DNA of 64,000 nt, taken from the NCBI GenBank assembly GCA_023266335.1, contig JAHFQJ010000007.1:1-64000 (forward strand), given 5' to 3'. Both the position numbers and the translations under genes were made by a program. This stretch comes from Burkholderiaceae bacterium (GTDB taxonomy: Bacteria > Pseudomonadota > Gammaproteobacteria > Burkholderiales > Burkholderiaceae). This document shows positions 18,213 through 26,732 of this stretch, in pieces. Under the pieces are notes generated by a model. It was not told the origin of the DNA, searched no databases, and saw nothing but the letters and a program-made list of their open reading frames with translations. The first letter of the stretch is position 1; every line of letters begins with the position of its first letter.

Positions 18213-19172
18213 ATGTTATCACGCACTGCAGATCATTTATTTTGGCTAAGCCGCTATATTGAAAGAGCAGAGAATACTATCCGTATGCTTGATATGAGCC
18301 ATCAAACTTCTATGATGCCGCAATCGCTGCAGATGGCTCAGCGCAGCTGGCGTGCAACATTAGAGATTTTTCAAATTACAGGTATTTTTGATAAAAACTA
18401 TGAACTATTAAATCATCAGGATGTTTTATATTTTATGTGTTTTGATCAAAAGAATCCATGTTCAATATATAATTGCATAAAAAATGCTCGGGACAATGCA
18501 CGCGCAGTTAGGGGTAATCTTACTAATGAGTTGTGGGAAACTATAAACATAACTTGGTTAGAATATCAGGAATGGTCAGATAAAATATTAACTGTGCAAA
18601 ATTATATTGGATTATATGAGTGGGTAAAAAAACGTACTAATTTATACCGCGGCGTACAAGTTAACACTATTTTTCAAGATGAGGTATATCATTTTTTAAA
18701 TTTAGGCACATTTCTAGAAAGAGCAGATAATATTGCTCGTTTGCTGGATGTAAAATTTTATACTTTGGGCGTGTGGCTTGATGATCAAAAAGATATATCC
18801 TCACATGCTGATTTTTATCATTGGGCGATTGTATTACGTTCTGTATCTGCATTTGAAGTTTTTAGAAGATTGTATACTGAAGCAATTACACCGGAAAAAG
18901 TTATAGATTTACTTATATTTAATATAGAAATGCCCCGCTCATTAGCATATAGTATGCAGCAGGTACATTATCATTTGAGTAAATTAAGCAATCAGCAGAG
19001 CAAAGACACTGAAAGATTAGTTGGCAGTATTGCATCTACATTAAAATATGGAAATGCTCCACAAATGTTGAGTAAGCAATTACATGCATATTTAGCAGAT
19101 TTTTTACAGCATATTCGTTTAATTAGCAGTAAAATAGCAGATAATTTTATGCTTACCACCACAAAAATATGA
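18213..19172 (+). CDS. Alpha-E domain protein
   Basis: A 319-residue, almost all-helical protein starting with the family hallmark MLSRTADHLFWLSRYIERAENTIR (first 20 or so residues) and containing FLERADNIARLLDVKF near residue 167-182 and FRRLYTEAITPEKVIDLLI near 217. Alpha-E proteins accompany circularly permuted ATP-grasp proteins and transglutaminase-like proteins; they may act as a scaffold or as part of an amide-forming complex, but biochemical proof is scarce. Its stop codon overlaps the start of the transglutaminase gene by 4 nt, implying translational coupling. Confidence 0.9.
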   Translation: MLSRTADHLFWLSRYIERAENTIRMLDMSHQTSMMPQSLQMAQRSWRATLEIFQITGIFDKNYELLNHQDVLYFMCFDQKNPCSIYNCIKNARDNARAVRGNLTNELWETINITWLEYQEWSDKILTVQNYIGLYEWVKKRTNLYRGVQVNTIFQDEVYHFLNLGTFLERADNIARLLDVKFYTLGVWLDDQKDISSHADFYHWAIVLRSVSAFEVFRRLYTEAITPEKVIDLLIFNIEMPRSLAYSMQQVHYHLSKLSNQQSKDTERLVGSIASTLKYGNAPQMLSKQLHAYLADFLQHIRLISSKIADNFMLTTTKI

Positions 19173-20068
19173 ATACACCCAATATAGAAGATATTGATGA
19201 AATCAATTTAAATGAAATATTAAATCTAAGCTTAGATGATAATCTTAGTATTAACACCAATAATACTAAAAGAGCTAGCTATAAAATATCTCATTTGACA
19301 AAGTATTGTTATCAGAAAAAAATTGATTACAGTATTAATGCACTAAGATTGTACCCGCAGAATAATATATCACAGCAGGTACATGAATGGGAAGTTAAAG
19401 CACAAGGTAATTTAAAGCATAGTACAGATGGGTTTGGTAATATTTGTCATCATTTTAATTTATTTTATCCAACGGATAATCTTGTAATTAGTGCCAATGG
19501 AGTAGTTACCAGCAATAATATTAATCTAATTCCAAATCAAGATGCAGAAATAGATCCTTGTTTTTATCTGCAAAGCTTTAGTAAATCGACTGCAAACAGT
19601 GAAATGCAAATTTTTGCACTAGATTATACAGCTCAATATGAAACAAAATATGAAAAAGTTTTTGCATTAATGCAGGCAATTCACAAATATATAAAATATT
19701 CACCAAATTCAACAAATACAGAAACCGCAGCCCAGCAGGCTTTTACGCAGCAAGCTGGGGTTTGCCAAGATTTTAGCCATATATTTTTAGCTTGTGCGAG
19801 AAGCATTGGAATACCTGTACGTTACGTAAGCGGTTACTTTTATTCGCCGGAACAGCATCATCTTGCCAGCCATGCATGGATTGATGCTGCAGTTAGTAAT
19901 AATCAATGGCTAAGTTTAGATGTTACAAATAACATCACTACTAATCATAAACATATCCGCATTGCCGTAGGACCTGAGTATAAAAATATTGCACCCATAA
20001 AAGGCATACAGCTCGGCGGGGAATATGAAAAAATGAGTGTGGATATTAATATTCAAGAATTAAGTTAA
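19169..20068 (+). CDS. Transglutaminase-like cysteine protein of the alpha-E/ATP-grasp cluster
   Basis: A 299-residue protein with a bacterial transglutaminase N-terminal domain (about residues 38-125) and the catalytic transglutaminase core. The triad is visible: Cys199 in QAGVCQDFSH, His235 in SHAWIDA and Asp251 in SLDVTNN. Compared with relatives it has an extra acidic, Asn-rich N-terminal segment of about 35 residues. No signal peptide is seen, so it acts in the cytosol. Family members may cleave or form amide bonds on peptides. ATGA overlap with the alpha-E gene. Confidence 0.88.
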   Translation: MNTPNIEDIDEINLNEILNLSLDDNLSINTNNTKRASYKISHLTKYCYQKKIDYSINALRLYPQNNISQQVHEWEVKAQGNLKHSTDGFGNICHHFNLFYPTDNLVISANGVVTSNNINLIPNQDAEIDPCFYLQSFSKSTANSEMQIFALDYTAQYETKYEKVFALMQAIHKYIKYSPNSTNTETAAQQAFTQQAGVCQDFSHIFLACARSIGIPVRYVSGYFYSPEQHHLASHAWIDAAVSNNQWLSLDVTNNITTNHKHIRIAVGPEYKNIAPIKGIQLGGEYEKMSVDINIQELS

Positions 20069-20072
20069 ATTT

Positions 20073-20257
20073 TTTGAGACTACTAACTATAGTAGATAAA
20101 AGCCTGTGCAGTGTCAGACGGGAATCTTATACAACATTACACTAGATAACTGCCTTCACAGGTATGGCACTACAGCAGGAAAATTTATAAAAATAGAGGA
20201 TTTGTATTTATGGGTTTTATTCTTATAAAAAAACTATCTATAGTTAGTATTCTCAAA
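20073..20257 (+). repeat. Dispersed intergenic element, family B, copy 1
   Basis: A 185-bp non-coding element with 20-bp terminal inverted repeats that match at 19 positions (left end TTTGAGACTACTAACTATAG). A diverged copy in the opposite orientation lies at about 44279-44468; they share the core around GATAACTG and the block CAGGAAAATTTATAAAAATAGAG. It has no coding capacity and is MITE-like. It starts 4 nt after the transglutaminase stop codon. The rest of this gap (20258-20482) is AT-rich and includes a short palindrome AATTGGTTGCCAATT at 20375-20389 upstream of the pilin-like gene. Confidence 0.75.
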
Positions 20258-20482
20258 TTCTTATCATAACATCTTATAAAGTTAATCTATATATAATGTT
20301 TATCTAGCTATGTTCACTTCACAATTTTTAATAATTAAATTATTAATTTTTCAATGTTTTTTGTATAAAAATTGAATTGGTTGCCAATTTAATACATTTA
20401 TAAAATATTTGTAAAAAAATGTTAAATATTTTTACCTATCATCTATTCTGGTATTAAGAGTATGATAAATAAATGGTGAAAT

Positions 20483-21043
20483 ATGATAATAATAAATAAA
20501 ATTAGCCATATTCACTACGCGTATTTCCCGCATAGTAAATTGGCAGAAGTTGAGCTTGAATCTTTGCTTATCAATCACTTGAAATATATTATTCATAAAG
20601 GATTTTCTTTGATTGAATTAGTAATATCTTTAGGTATAGTTTCAGTTTTAATTATGGTAGCTGAACCTCAATATAACAACTATGTAGCAAAAGCTCAAGT
20701 AATTGAAGCTGTTAATATAATTACAGGTGCAAGAGTTGCTGTTATAGAACACAAAGCTACACATGGGCGCTGGCCGACCATACAGGAATTAACTCAGATA
20801 TACCCATTGGTTTCTAATATATATGCTAAAACTAAATATATACAAGAGTTATACAATAGCTCTGATAACGGTATAAATGGAAAGTATTCAATATCTGTTG
20901 TATTTAAAACTGAAAATATCAGCTCTTTAATTGCAGGAAATGAATTACATTTTTCCACGTCTTTTAACAGCAGCGGCTCAAATTGGGTTTGTGAATCAGA
21001 AATTAGACAAGATGCACTTCCTTCAAGCTGTATTGGAATATAA
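20483..21043 (+). CDS. Type IV pilin / pseudopilin-like protein
   Basis: A prepilin with the type III signal GFSLIELVISLGIVSVLIM: cleavage between Gly40 and Phe41, Glu at mature position 5, followed by a hydrophobic helix. The mature part of about 146 residues has a possible C-terminal disulfide loop (Cys in WVCESEI and SSCIGI). From the ATG at 20483 (GGTGA upstream) the leader would be 40 residues, unusually long; an in-frame TTG at 20579 would give the normal 8-residue leader. It may be a pilus subunit or competence pseudopilin. No other pilus gene is adjacent, but gspF lies 2 kb away. Confidence 0.75.
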   Translation: MIIINKISHIHYAYFPHSKLAEVELESLLINHLKYIIHKGFSLIELVISLGIVSVLIMVAEPQYNNYVAKAQVIEAVNIITGARVAVIEHKATHGRWPTIQELTQIYPLVSNIYAKTKYIQELYNSSDNGINGKYSISVVFKTENISSLIAGNELHFSTSFNSSGSNWVCESEIRQDALPSSCIGI

Positions 21044-21124
21044 TTAAAATGAATCTTATTTAACATTTTAGTTTAGTTTAGTTTGATATGATTATAAAAA
21101 TGAAATACTACACAGGAGATTTAT

Positions 21125-21208
21125 ATGTTTGAAATATTAATAGTGCTGGTTATGCTATACTTTAAGCAGGAAGTTAAATATGCTTTTGTGAATGAAAAGA
21201 AAATTTAA
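21125..21208 (+). CDS. Possible 27-residue membrane peptide upstream of the Smr gene
   Basis: AGGAG at 21115-21119 is well placed before ATG 21125, opening MFEILIVLVMLYFKQEVKYA and ending at 21208, 17 nt inside the Smr gene in another frame. The first 13 residues are a short hydrophobic helix. It could be a small membrane peptide or a translational coupler, since the Smr start at 21192 has no ribosome site of its own at the usual distance. Chance cannot be excluded. Confidence 0.3.
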   Translation: MFEILIVLVMLYFKQEVKYAFVNEKKI

Positions 21209-21776
21209 GTATAAAATAATTGATACTCAAGAATGGGAACTAGAAATAAAAAATATTACACCTATTTCAAGAGATAGTAAGAATGGTTATGTTGAAATTG
21301 ATAAAAGTGTTAATACACTGGTTAATGATTTTAAGATAATAGAACAAGAAAATATAAATATATATCAGGAGCAAAAATATGATGTCTTTTCTGCTGCTAA
21401 CTGCACTTACCACGAGTTTGATTGTGATGGCGAAAATAAAAAAGCCTATATTAAAAACGGTATCAATAAAAAGGTATTAAAAAAATTAAAAAGAATTGCT
21501 AATTGCCCTGTAATTGATTTACATGGTTACAATGTTTCTAGTGCATACGGCATTTTAATGAATTTTATCTATGAATGTTATATGCAGTCTGAAAAATATA
21601 TATTGATTATACACGGTAAAGGGTTATCTTCCCCTAACCAGCAGCCGGTTTTAAAGCCAAAAGTTTTAAACTGGCTAGAAGAACACGGCTTAGTATATGC
21701 ATTTATCGAAGCTTCTATACAGCAAGGAGGAAGCGGGTCAACAATGGTATTGTTAAAAAGCAATTATGACAATTAG
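21192..21776 (+). CDS. Smr-domain (MutS2 C-terminal-type) protein
   Basis: A 194-residue protein with a C-terminal Smr domain at about residues 108-190: VIDLHGYNVSSAYGILMNFI, then ILIIHGKGLSS and GGSGSTMVLLK. DLHG and HGKG are the conserved catalytic or binding motifs of this nuclease family, which acts on branched DNA or on RNA in different members. The N-terminal 100 residues are charged and unstructured-looking, as in proteobacterial SmrA/YdaL-type proteins. Its stop codon is 8 nt from the convergent phytase-like gene. Confidence 0.85.
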   Translation: MKRKFKYKIIDTQEWELEIKNITPISRDSKNGYVEIDKSVNTLVNDFKIIEQENINIYQEQKYDVFSAANCTYHEFDCDGENKKAYIKNGINKKVLKKLKRIANCPVIDLHGYNVSSAYGILMNFIYECYMQSEKYILIIHGKGLSSPNQQPVLKPKVLNWLEEHGLVYAFIEASIQQGGSGSTMVLLKSNYDN

Positions 21777-21783
21777 TATATAA

Positions 21784-22791
21784 TTACTTTAATAAATTTC
21801 CTCTTTTGGCTTTCTCTGTTTCTAGATTAAATGGGTGTCCATTGTTTTCACCAATTCTTCTTGATATATAATGAAACCATGGATTGGTATTACCAGCAAT
21901 TCTTTCAATATAAGCTCCAAGAATTTCAGCAACTTTCTGATTGAGAACTAAAGACTTAGATGTCCTAGACTGTCTAGCTTTAAGCAGATTAAATAAACCT
22001 TGTTTAGCTCTACCGCCTCCGCCATGACAATGAGAAATTATAATTTTATTCTGATACTTTGTTTCTACTTTTGCTAACTCTTCATAACTTACTAAACAAT
22101 GGTCAGCTTCTGGAATTAATTTATATATATTACCTGTTTCTTCTACTAATTCTTGCTCAGTCATAATTTTCAGCGGTAATTGTAACTTAATTCTATTAGG
22201 TTTACCTTCTAAATTTTCAAGAGCTTTAGTAGCTTTCTGCACTTCTGGTGATGTTTTTGTAGAACTTTTCTCTAATGCATCTAAATAAGCATTAAGGTCA
22301 GCTTTACTAAAATAAGCTCTTGTGTTAATACTAACTTCGCCATCTTTTTGAGTATTTAAAATAAAATCTGTAATTGCTTGTTTAGTCCGTGCAGCAATTT
22401 GTTCCCCAGTTAAATGCAGATTAGAATGATCAAAATTATGAGCAGCTAATATTGATACAGAATACCATCTTGGATAACCGCTCTCTCTAACATAAGCATG
22501 AAATTCTCTTCTGTTATCTACAACAACAACAGGCTTTTCCCATTCTTTTACAAGACTCTCAAATGTTTCCGGCAAAAATTGACTGGAGCTAACTAATCTT
22601 AGTTTTGGAAATTTTACTACTTCTCCCCCGTTACCTTTAATATTATCCATTACTAAACATGGAGGATTTTTTCTAGACGGATTTTTAGTTAATCCCTGAT
22701 ATTGCGGTAATAATTGACCTTGTTCTTGTGTTCTGTGGTAATACTCTAAATCGTGCTTTGGTGTATCACTTGCTTTAATAACAGCTAGCAT
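21784..22791 (-). CDS. PTP-like phytase (cysteine phosphatase), candidate effector
   Basis: A 335-residue protein with the features of PTP-like myo-inositol phosphatases. LRLVSSSQFLPETFESLV (65-82) matches the conserved SxSQFS-type motif, VVVVDNRREFHAY (88-100) the VVDLRQESHG motif, and YKLIPEADH (223-231) the general-acid loop with Asp230. ISHCHGGGGRA (252-262) is the HCX5R P-loop with nucleophile Cys255 and Arg261. The usual RTT after the P-loop is RAK here. Known members dephosphorylate inositol hexakisphosphate; Xanthomonas XopH is a type III effector of this family. No Sec signal is present, so it acts in the cytosol or is delivered by another route. It is isolated between Smr and gspF. 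Confidence 0.75.
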   Translation of the reverse strand: MLAVIKASDTPKHDLEYYHRTQEQGQLLPQYQGLTKNPSRKNPPCLVMDNIKGNGGEVVKFPKLRLVSSSQFLPETFESLVKEWEKPVVVVDNRREFHAYVRESGYPRWYSVSILAAHNFDHSNLHLTGEQIAARTKQAITDFILNTQKDGEVSINTRAYFSKADLNAYLDALEKSSTKTSPEVQKATKALENLEGKPNRIKLQLPLKIMTEQELVEETGNIYKLIPEADHCLVSYEELAKVETKYQNKIIISHCHGGGGRAKQGLFNLLKARQSRTSKSLVLNQKVAEILGAYIERIAGNTNPWFHYISRRIGENNGHPFNLETEKAKRGNLLK

Positions 22792-22899
22792 AATAATTCT
22801 TTCTCAAATAGATAAATTTAAATTTTTAATACGATAAATCAGTGAAAATTTTTATATAACACATTATAATATAATATAACATAAGTTTTAACAATCACT

Positions 22900-24111
22900 C
22901 TATGATATAAACTGATTAATTTCCATAATCGGCAGTAAAACTCCTAGTACAATTAACATTACCACGCCCCCCATTAAAACTACCAATAATGGCTCCATTA
23001 AAGTAGTTAAAAATAAGGTATAACGCCGTATTTGCTGTGATTGCTGCTCGCTAATTTTTATCAGCATTTTTGCCAGTTTGCCCGTACTTTCACCAGTTTT
23101 AATTAAATGCAGCATAATATTCGGAAAATGAGAATCTTTTAACGCACTTGCTAAGCTATTTCCTTGTTTAACCTGCTCAATTGCACTTTCGATTTCTTTT
23201 TTTAACACCAAGTTACCAACAGTATTATTACCTGCTTGTAAACTGCGTAAAATCGGCACGCCAGCTTTTGTTAATATTCCAAGTGTACTGGAAAATCTTG
23301 CACTATTAGAGCCAAGTGACAATTTTTTTGTAATCGGCAAATTTAAAATTATATTATGCCATGCATAGGCAAATTTATTATTTTTTAAGGCTTGGTTAAA
23401 AGTAAAGCCTAAAATAATAATTCCGATTCCGCAATATATGCCGTAATTCCGGATAAAATCTGAAATAAATATCATAATTTTGGTTAAAAGAGGCAAGTTT
23501 TGCTTATTGCGGATAAACACATCGACGATTTTAGGTACAATATTTGTCATTAAATATATAATAATTCCAATAGCAATTACACTTACGATAATTGGATAAG
23601 TAAAAGCATGCTGTATTTGTTCTTTTAATTTTTGCTGTTCTTCTAAATAGTCAGCCAACTGCAGCATTATTACATCTAATTTACCTGATTCTTGCCCAGC
23701 TTCAACTAATGATATGTAAAGATTTGAAAATAAGTTCGGATATTTGCCTAAAGCTTTGGATAAGCTAAGACCGCTGTTTATATCTGATTTTATCTGCGAT
23801 AAAACCTGCTGAAAATTTTTATGGTCAAGTTCTTTGGATAATAAACTGAAAATTTGGTCAATAGGTAGTCCGGAATCAAGTAAAGTAGCGAACTGACGGG
23901 TAAAATCTATTATATGAATTTTAGATATGTTTTGTACAATGTGTTGTTTCCATAATGAATTTTTTTGTACATCTTGTTCTGCTTTTAAATCTAAAACAAA
24001 TAAGCCTTGCTCCTGCAGTAAATTGCGGGCGTGTTTAAATGAATCTGCTTCAATGGTATGTTTAGTAATTCTGCCTTTTTTATCACTAGCTTCATAATGA
24101 AAAACAGTCAT
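22900..24111 (-). CDS. gspF: Type II secretion / type IV pilus inner membrane platform protein
   Basis: A 403-residue protein with two T2SSF domains (about 65-190 and 270-390), each ending in membrane helices. It starts with the GspF-type N-terminus MTVFHYEASDKKGRITKH and carries FTRQFATLLDSGLPIDQI near 69 and FSSTLGILTKAGVPILRSL near 272. The last helix VVLMGGVVMLIVLGVLLPI is typical. The platform anchors the assembly ATPase and feeds pseudopilins into the growing fibre. No gspE, gspD or other secretion gene is adjacent, so the system is scattered. PilC is the main alternative. Confidence 0.85.
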   Translation of the reverse strand: MTVFHYEASDKKGRITKHTIEADSFKHARNLLQEQGLFVLDLKAEQDVQKNSLWKQHIVQNISKIHIIDFTRQFATLLDSGLPIDQIFSLLSKELDHKNFQQVLSQIKSDINSGLSLSKALGKYPNLFSNLYISLVEAGQESGKLDVIMLQLADYLEEQQKLKEQIQHAFTYPIIVSVIAIGIIIYLMTNIVPKIVDVFIRNKQNLPLLTKIMIFISDFIRNYGIYCGIGIIILGFTFNQALKNNKFAYAWHNIILNLPITKKLSLGSNSARFSSTLGILTKAGVPILRSLQAGNNTVGNLVLKKEIESAIEQVKQGNSLASALKDSHFPNIMLHLIKTGESTGKLAKMLIKISEQQSQQIRRYTLFLTTLMEPLLVVLMGGVVMLIVLGVLLPIMEINQFIS

Positions 24112-24310
24112 TTTATGTCTTTATTTCTTAACTTTTAGATATTAATAGTATAGCTAAATTAAGTTAGTTTTAATATAAGGCAGACTTATATACACTAATC
24201 ACATTTGCATTAAGCTTCAATTTTATTTTAAACAATTTTTCTAGCTCTTCCTTATCATGAACTAGGGTTATATAATATACGCTTGAATATCTATATAAGT
24301 ACAATAACGT

Positions 24311-25597
24311 ATGCTGTCTTTTTTCTGCCCATGCCCCAAAGGTTTAGAGGAAGTTTTAACCAATGAATTAATTAACTTATCCGCATTATATCCGAAATAT
24401 AATATCTGCCGTATAAATCAAATGTCAGCTGGAGTATCGTTTAAAGGTGATATGATGTCTTGCTATGCAGTAAATTTATTTTCTAGAATAGCTTCAAGGG
24501 TGCTTTTACATATTAATACAGCTCCGTGCAAAACAGAAGAGGATATTTATAATTTTGCAAAAAAACAGCAATGGGATACATATTTTACCCCCCGACAATC
24601 AATTAAATTAGATATTAATGCACACTACAGCCCTTTTAAAAGCTTAAACTTTGTAAATTTAAGAGTTAAAGATGCAGTTTGTGATGCATTCCGCAGTAAA
24701 ACAGGCATTAGACCAAATGTTGATACAGACAAACCTGATGTTAAGATTATGATATATTTAGATAAAAATCTATGTAGCTTATATATTGACACATCCGGCG
24801 AAGCTTTATTTAGGCGGGGCTGGAGACAAGAAATTGGTGAAGCGCCGATTAAAGAAAATTTAGCTGCCGGAATTTTATATTTAAGCGGATGGCATAAAGA
24901 CACACAACAAGCATTATTTGACCCGATGTGCGGAAGCGGAACATTTTTAATCGAAGCAGTAAGTATGGCATTAAATGTTCCTCCGGGTGCTAACCGTGAA
25001 TTTGGTTTTGAGAATTTGAAAATTCATCAAACATCAATGTGGCAGCAATTAAAAGTATTTGCGAATAAACAAAGACAAAATGCTTTATCCACCCATATAA
25101 ATTACATAAGCGGCAGTGATATTAGTGAAAAGATGTTAGCTGTATCAGAAAAAAATGCTCATCGTGCGGGCGTAAAATTAAATATTACGCTAGCTGATGT
25201 AAGAACGGTTGAAAAACCAAGTGCCAGCGGTATACTGGTTGCTAACCCTCCTTATGGAGAAAGAATTAGTACCAGAGGTGCTGCACCAAAAACATTTATT
25301 AAAAATAAAGATGGTGTAATTCAAAAAGCAGAAGATACAGATTTAAAACAGCAGGAAGAAGAAAGTTTAGAAAAAGAAAAAGCTTTCCACAGCGAATGGG
25401 CAAGTAATTTGAAAAAGAATTTTAGCGGGTGGCAAGCATATATTTTATCTGCTAATTTAGATTTACCAGCACACATGCGATTAAAGCCAAAGCAAAAAAT
25501 TCCATTGTTTAATGGTAATTTAGAATGCAGATTATTTGCATTTGATATGGTTGATGGTTCTATGCGCAAGGATACGGATATAATTAAAAATAATTAA
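24311..25597 (+). CDS. THUMP-domain 23S rRNA (guanine-N2)-methyltransferase, RlmL-type
   Basis: A 428-residue SAM-dependent RNA methyltransferase. An N-terminal ferredoxin-like/THUMP region covers about 1-160, including FCPCPKGLEEVLTNEL. The Rossmann methyltransferase follows, with FDPMCGSGTFLIEA near residue 203-216 as motif I and ILVANPPYGERI near 314-325 as the N6/N2-type catalytic motif. E. coli RlmL fuses this module to RlmK; the shorter single form seen here is common in betaproteobacteria and should modify G2445 of 23S rRNA. A Lys/Glu-rich insertion of about 45 residues (335-380) separates the last two conserved blocks. Confidence 0.85.
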   Translation: MLSFFCPCPKGLEEVLTNELINLSALYPKYNICRINQMSAGVSFKGDMMSCYAVNLFSRIASRVLLHINTAPCKTEEDIYNFAKKQQWDTYFTPRQSIKLDINAHYSPFKSLNFVNLRVKDAVCDAFRSKTGIRPNVDTDKPDVKIMIYLDKNLCSLYIDTSGEALFRRGWRQEIGEAPIKENLAAGILYLSGWHKDTQQALFDPMCGSGTFLIEAVSMALNVPPGANREFGFENLKIHQTSMWQQLKVFANKQRQNALSTHINYISGSDISEKMLAVSEKNAHRAGVKLNITLADVRTVEKPSASGILVANPPYGERISTRGAAPKTFIKNKDGVIQKAEDTDLKQQEEESLEKEKAFHSEWASNLKKNFSGWQAYILSANLDLPAHMRLKPKQKIPLFNGNLECRLFAFDMVDGSMRKDTDIIKNN

Positions 25598-25653
25598 ATT
25601 GAACTACTATTAGTTTATTATATAAATGTACATATTATATATAGAGGATTACT

Positions 25654-26661
25654 ATGCGTATATTATTAGTTAAAACTAGCTCAATGGGTGATATTGTGCA
25701 TGCCCTCCCTGTTTTAGAAGATATTATACAGCACTATCCGCTTGCTCATATTGACTGGTTAGTAGAAAAATCTTTTAGCCCATTGCTTCATTCACATAAA
25801 CATCTAAATAATATTATTAGCATAGAATTGCGCAGGTGGCGTAAAGATTTATTTTCTATCAAAACTCTGAAAGAAATTAAAGATTTTTATAAAAAATTAA
25901 AATCTACTCACTACGATTATATTATTGATATGCAGGGTCTGATTAAATCTGCCGTTCCTAGTTATTTAGCTAAATCTCACGGAAGCAGAGTTTACGGTTA
26001 TGCAAATAAAAGTAAGCAGGCAGGCTATGAACCGCTTGCTAAATTTGCTTATACTAAAACTATAAATATTCCATATGCATGCCATACGGTAACTAGAAAC
26101 CGCCTATTATGTGCTGGGGCTTTAGGTTATGCTATAGATGAAAAAGATGTAAGATTTAATTTTAAAAATAATCCTGAACATATTCATCAAGAACATAATA
26201 GTAATCCGTATATTATTTTTGCACATGGAACATCAAGACAAGATAAAGAATGGTGTTTACACAATTGGATAGAATTAGGCTGCAAAATTGTTGAAAAAAA
26301 ACCGCATATGACTATTTTACTGCCTTGGGGCAGTGATTATGAAAAGCACAATGCTAATTTAATTATGGCGGGCATTTTACAGCATCACCCAGATGCTAAT
26401 GTAAGAATATTAATTAAGTTAAGCCTAGATAAATTAATGAATATTATAAAAGGTGCAACTGCTTTTATTGGTGCAGATACAGGCTTATCACATATATCAA
26501 GCGCATTAAATATACCGAGTGTTATTTTATATAATTTTGACACTATTTGGCGTACTAATGCATTTTGGACACACAACAACACCCAAAACTTATATCAAAA
26601 ACAAAGCGGAGTTAGCGTTGAGAGTGTGTATGATAATTTATGCAGGCTGATGGTATTCTAA
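25654..26661 (+). CDS. waaC: Lipopolysaccharide heptosyltransferase I
   Basis: Transfers the first heptose onto Kdo of the LPS inner core at the cytoplasmic face of the inner membrane. The GT9-family N-terminus MRILLVKTSSMGDIVHALP is diagnostic, followed by DWLVEKSF, IDMQGLIKSA near residue 89 and the C-terminal nucleotide-sugar site IGADTGLSHISSAL near 271-284. It has 335 residues, the expected length. It implies heptose-containing LPS core in this organism. It stands alone, 57 nt after the methyltransferase gene. Confidence 0.93.
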   Translation: MRILLVKTSSMGDIVHALPVLEDIIQHYPLAHIDWLVEKSFSPLLHSHKHLNNIISIELRRWRKDLFSIKTLKEIKDFYKKLKSTHYDYIIDMQGLIKSAVPSYLAKSHGSRVYGYANKSKQAGYEPLAKFAYTKTINIPYACHTVTRNRLLCAGALGYAIDEKDVRFNFKNNPEHIHQEHNSNPYIIFAHGTSRQDKEWCLHNWIELGCKIVEKKPHMTILLPWGSDYEKHNANLIMAGILQHHPDANVRILIKLSLDKLMNIIKGATAFIGADTGLSHISSALNIPSVILYNFDTIWRTNAFWTHNNTQNLYQKQSGVSVESVYDNLCRLMVF

Positions 26662-26732
26662 AATTTATACTGCCTCGTCATACTCAAATTATAATCTAGT
26701 TATATACTAATTGTAGTATTATATTTACTTAA

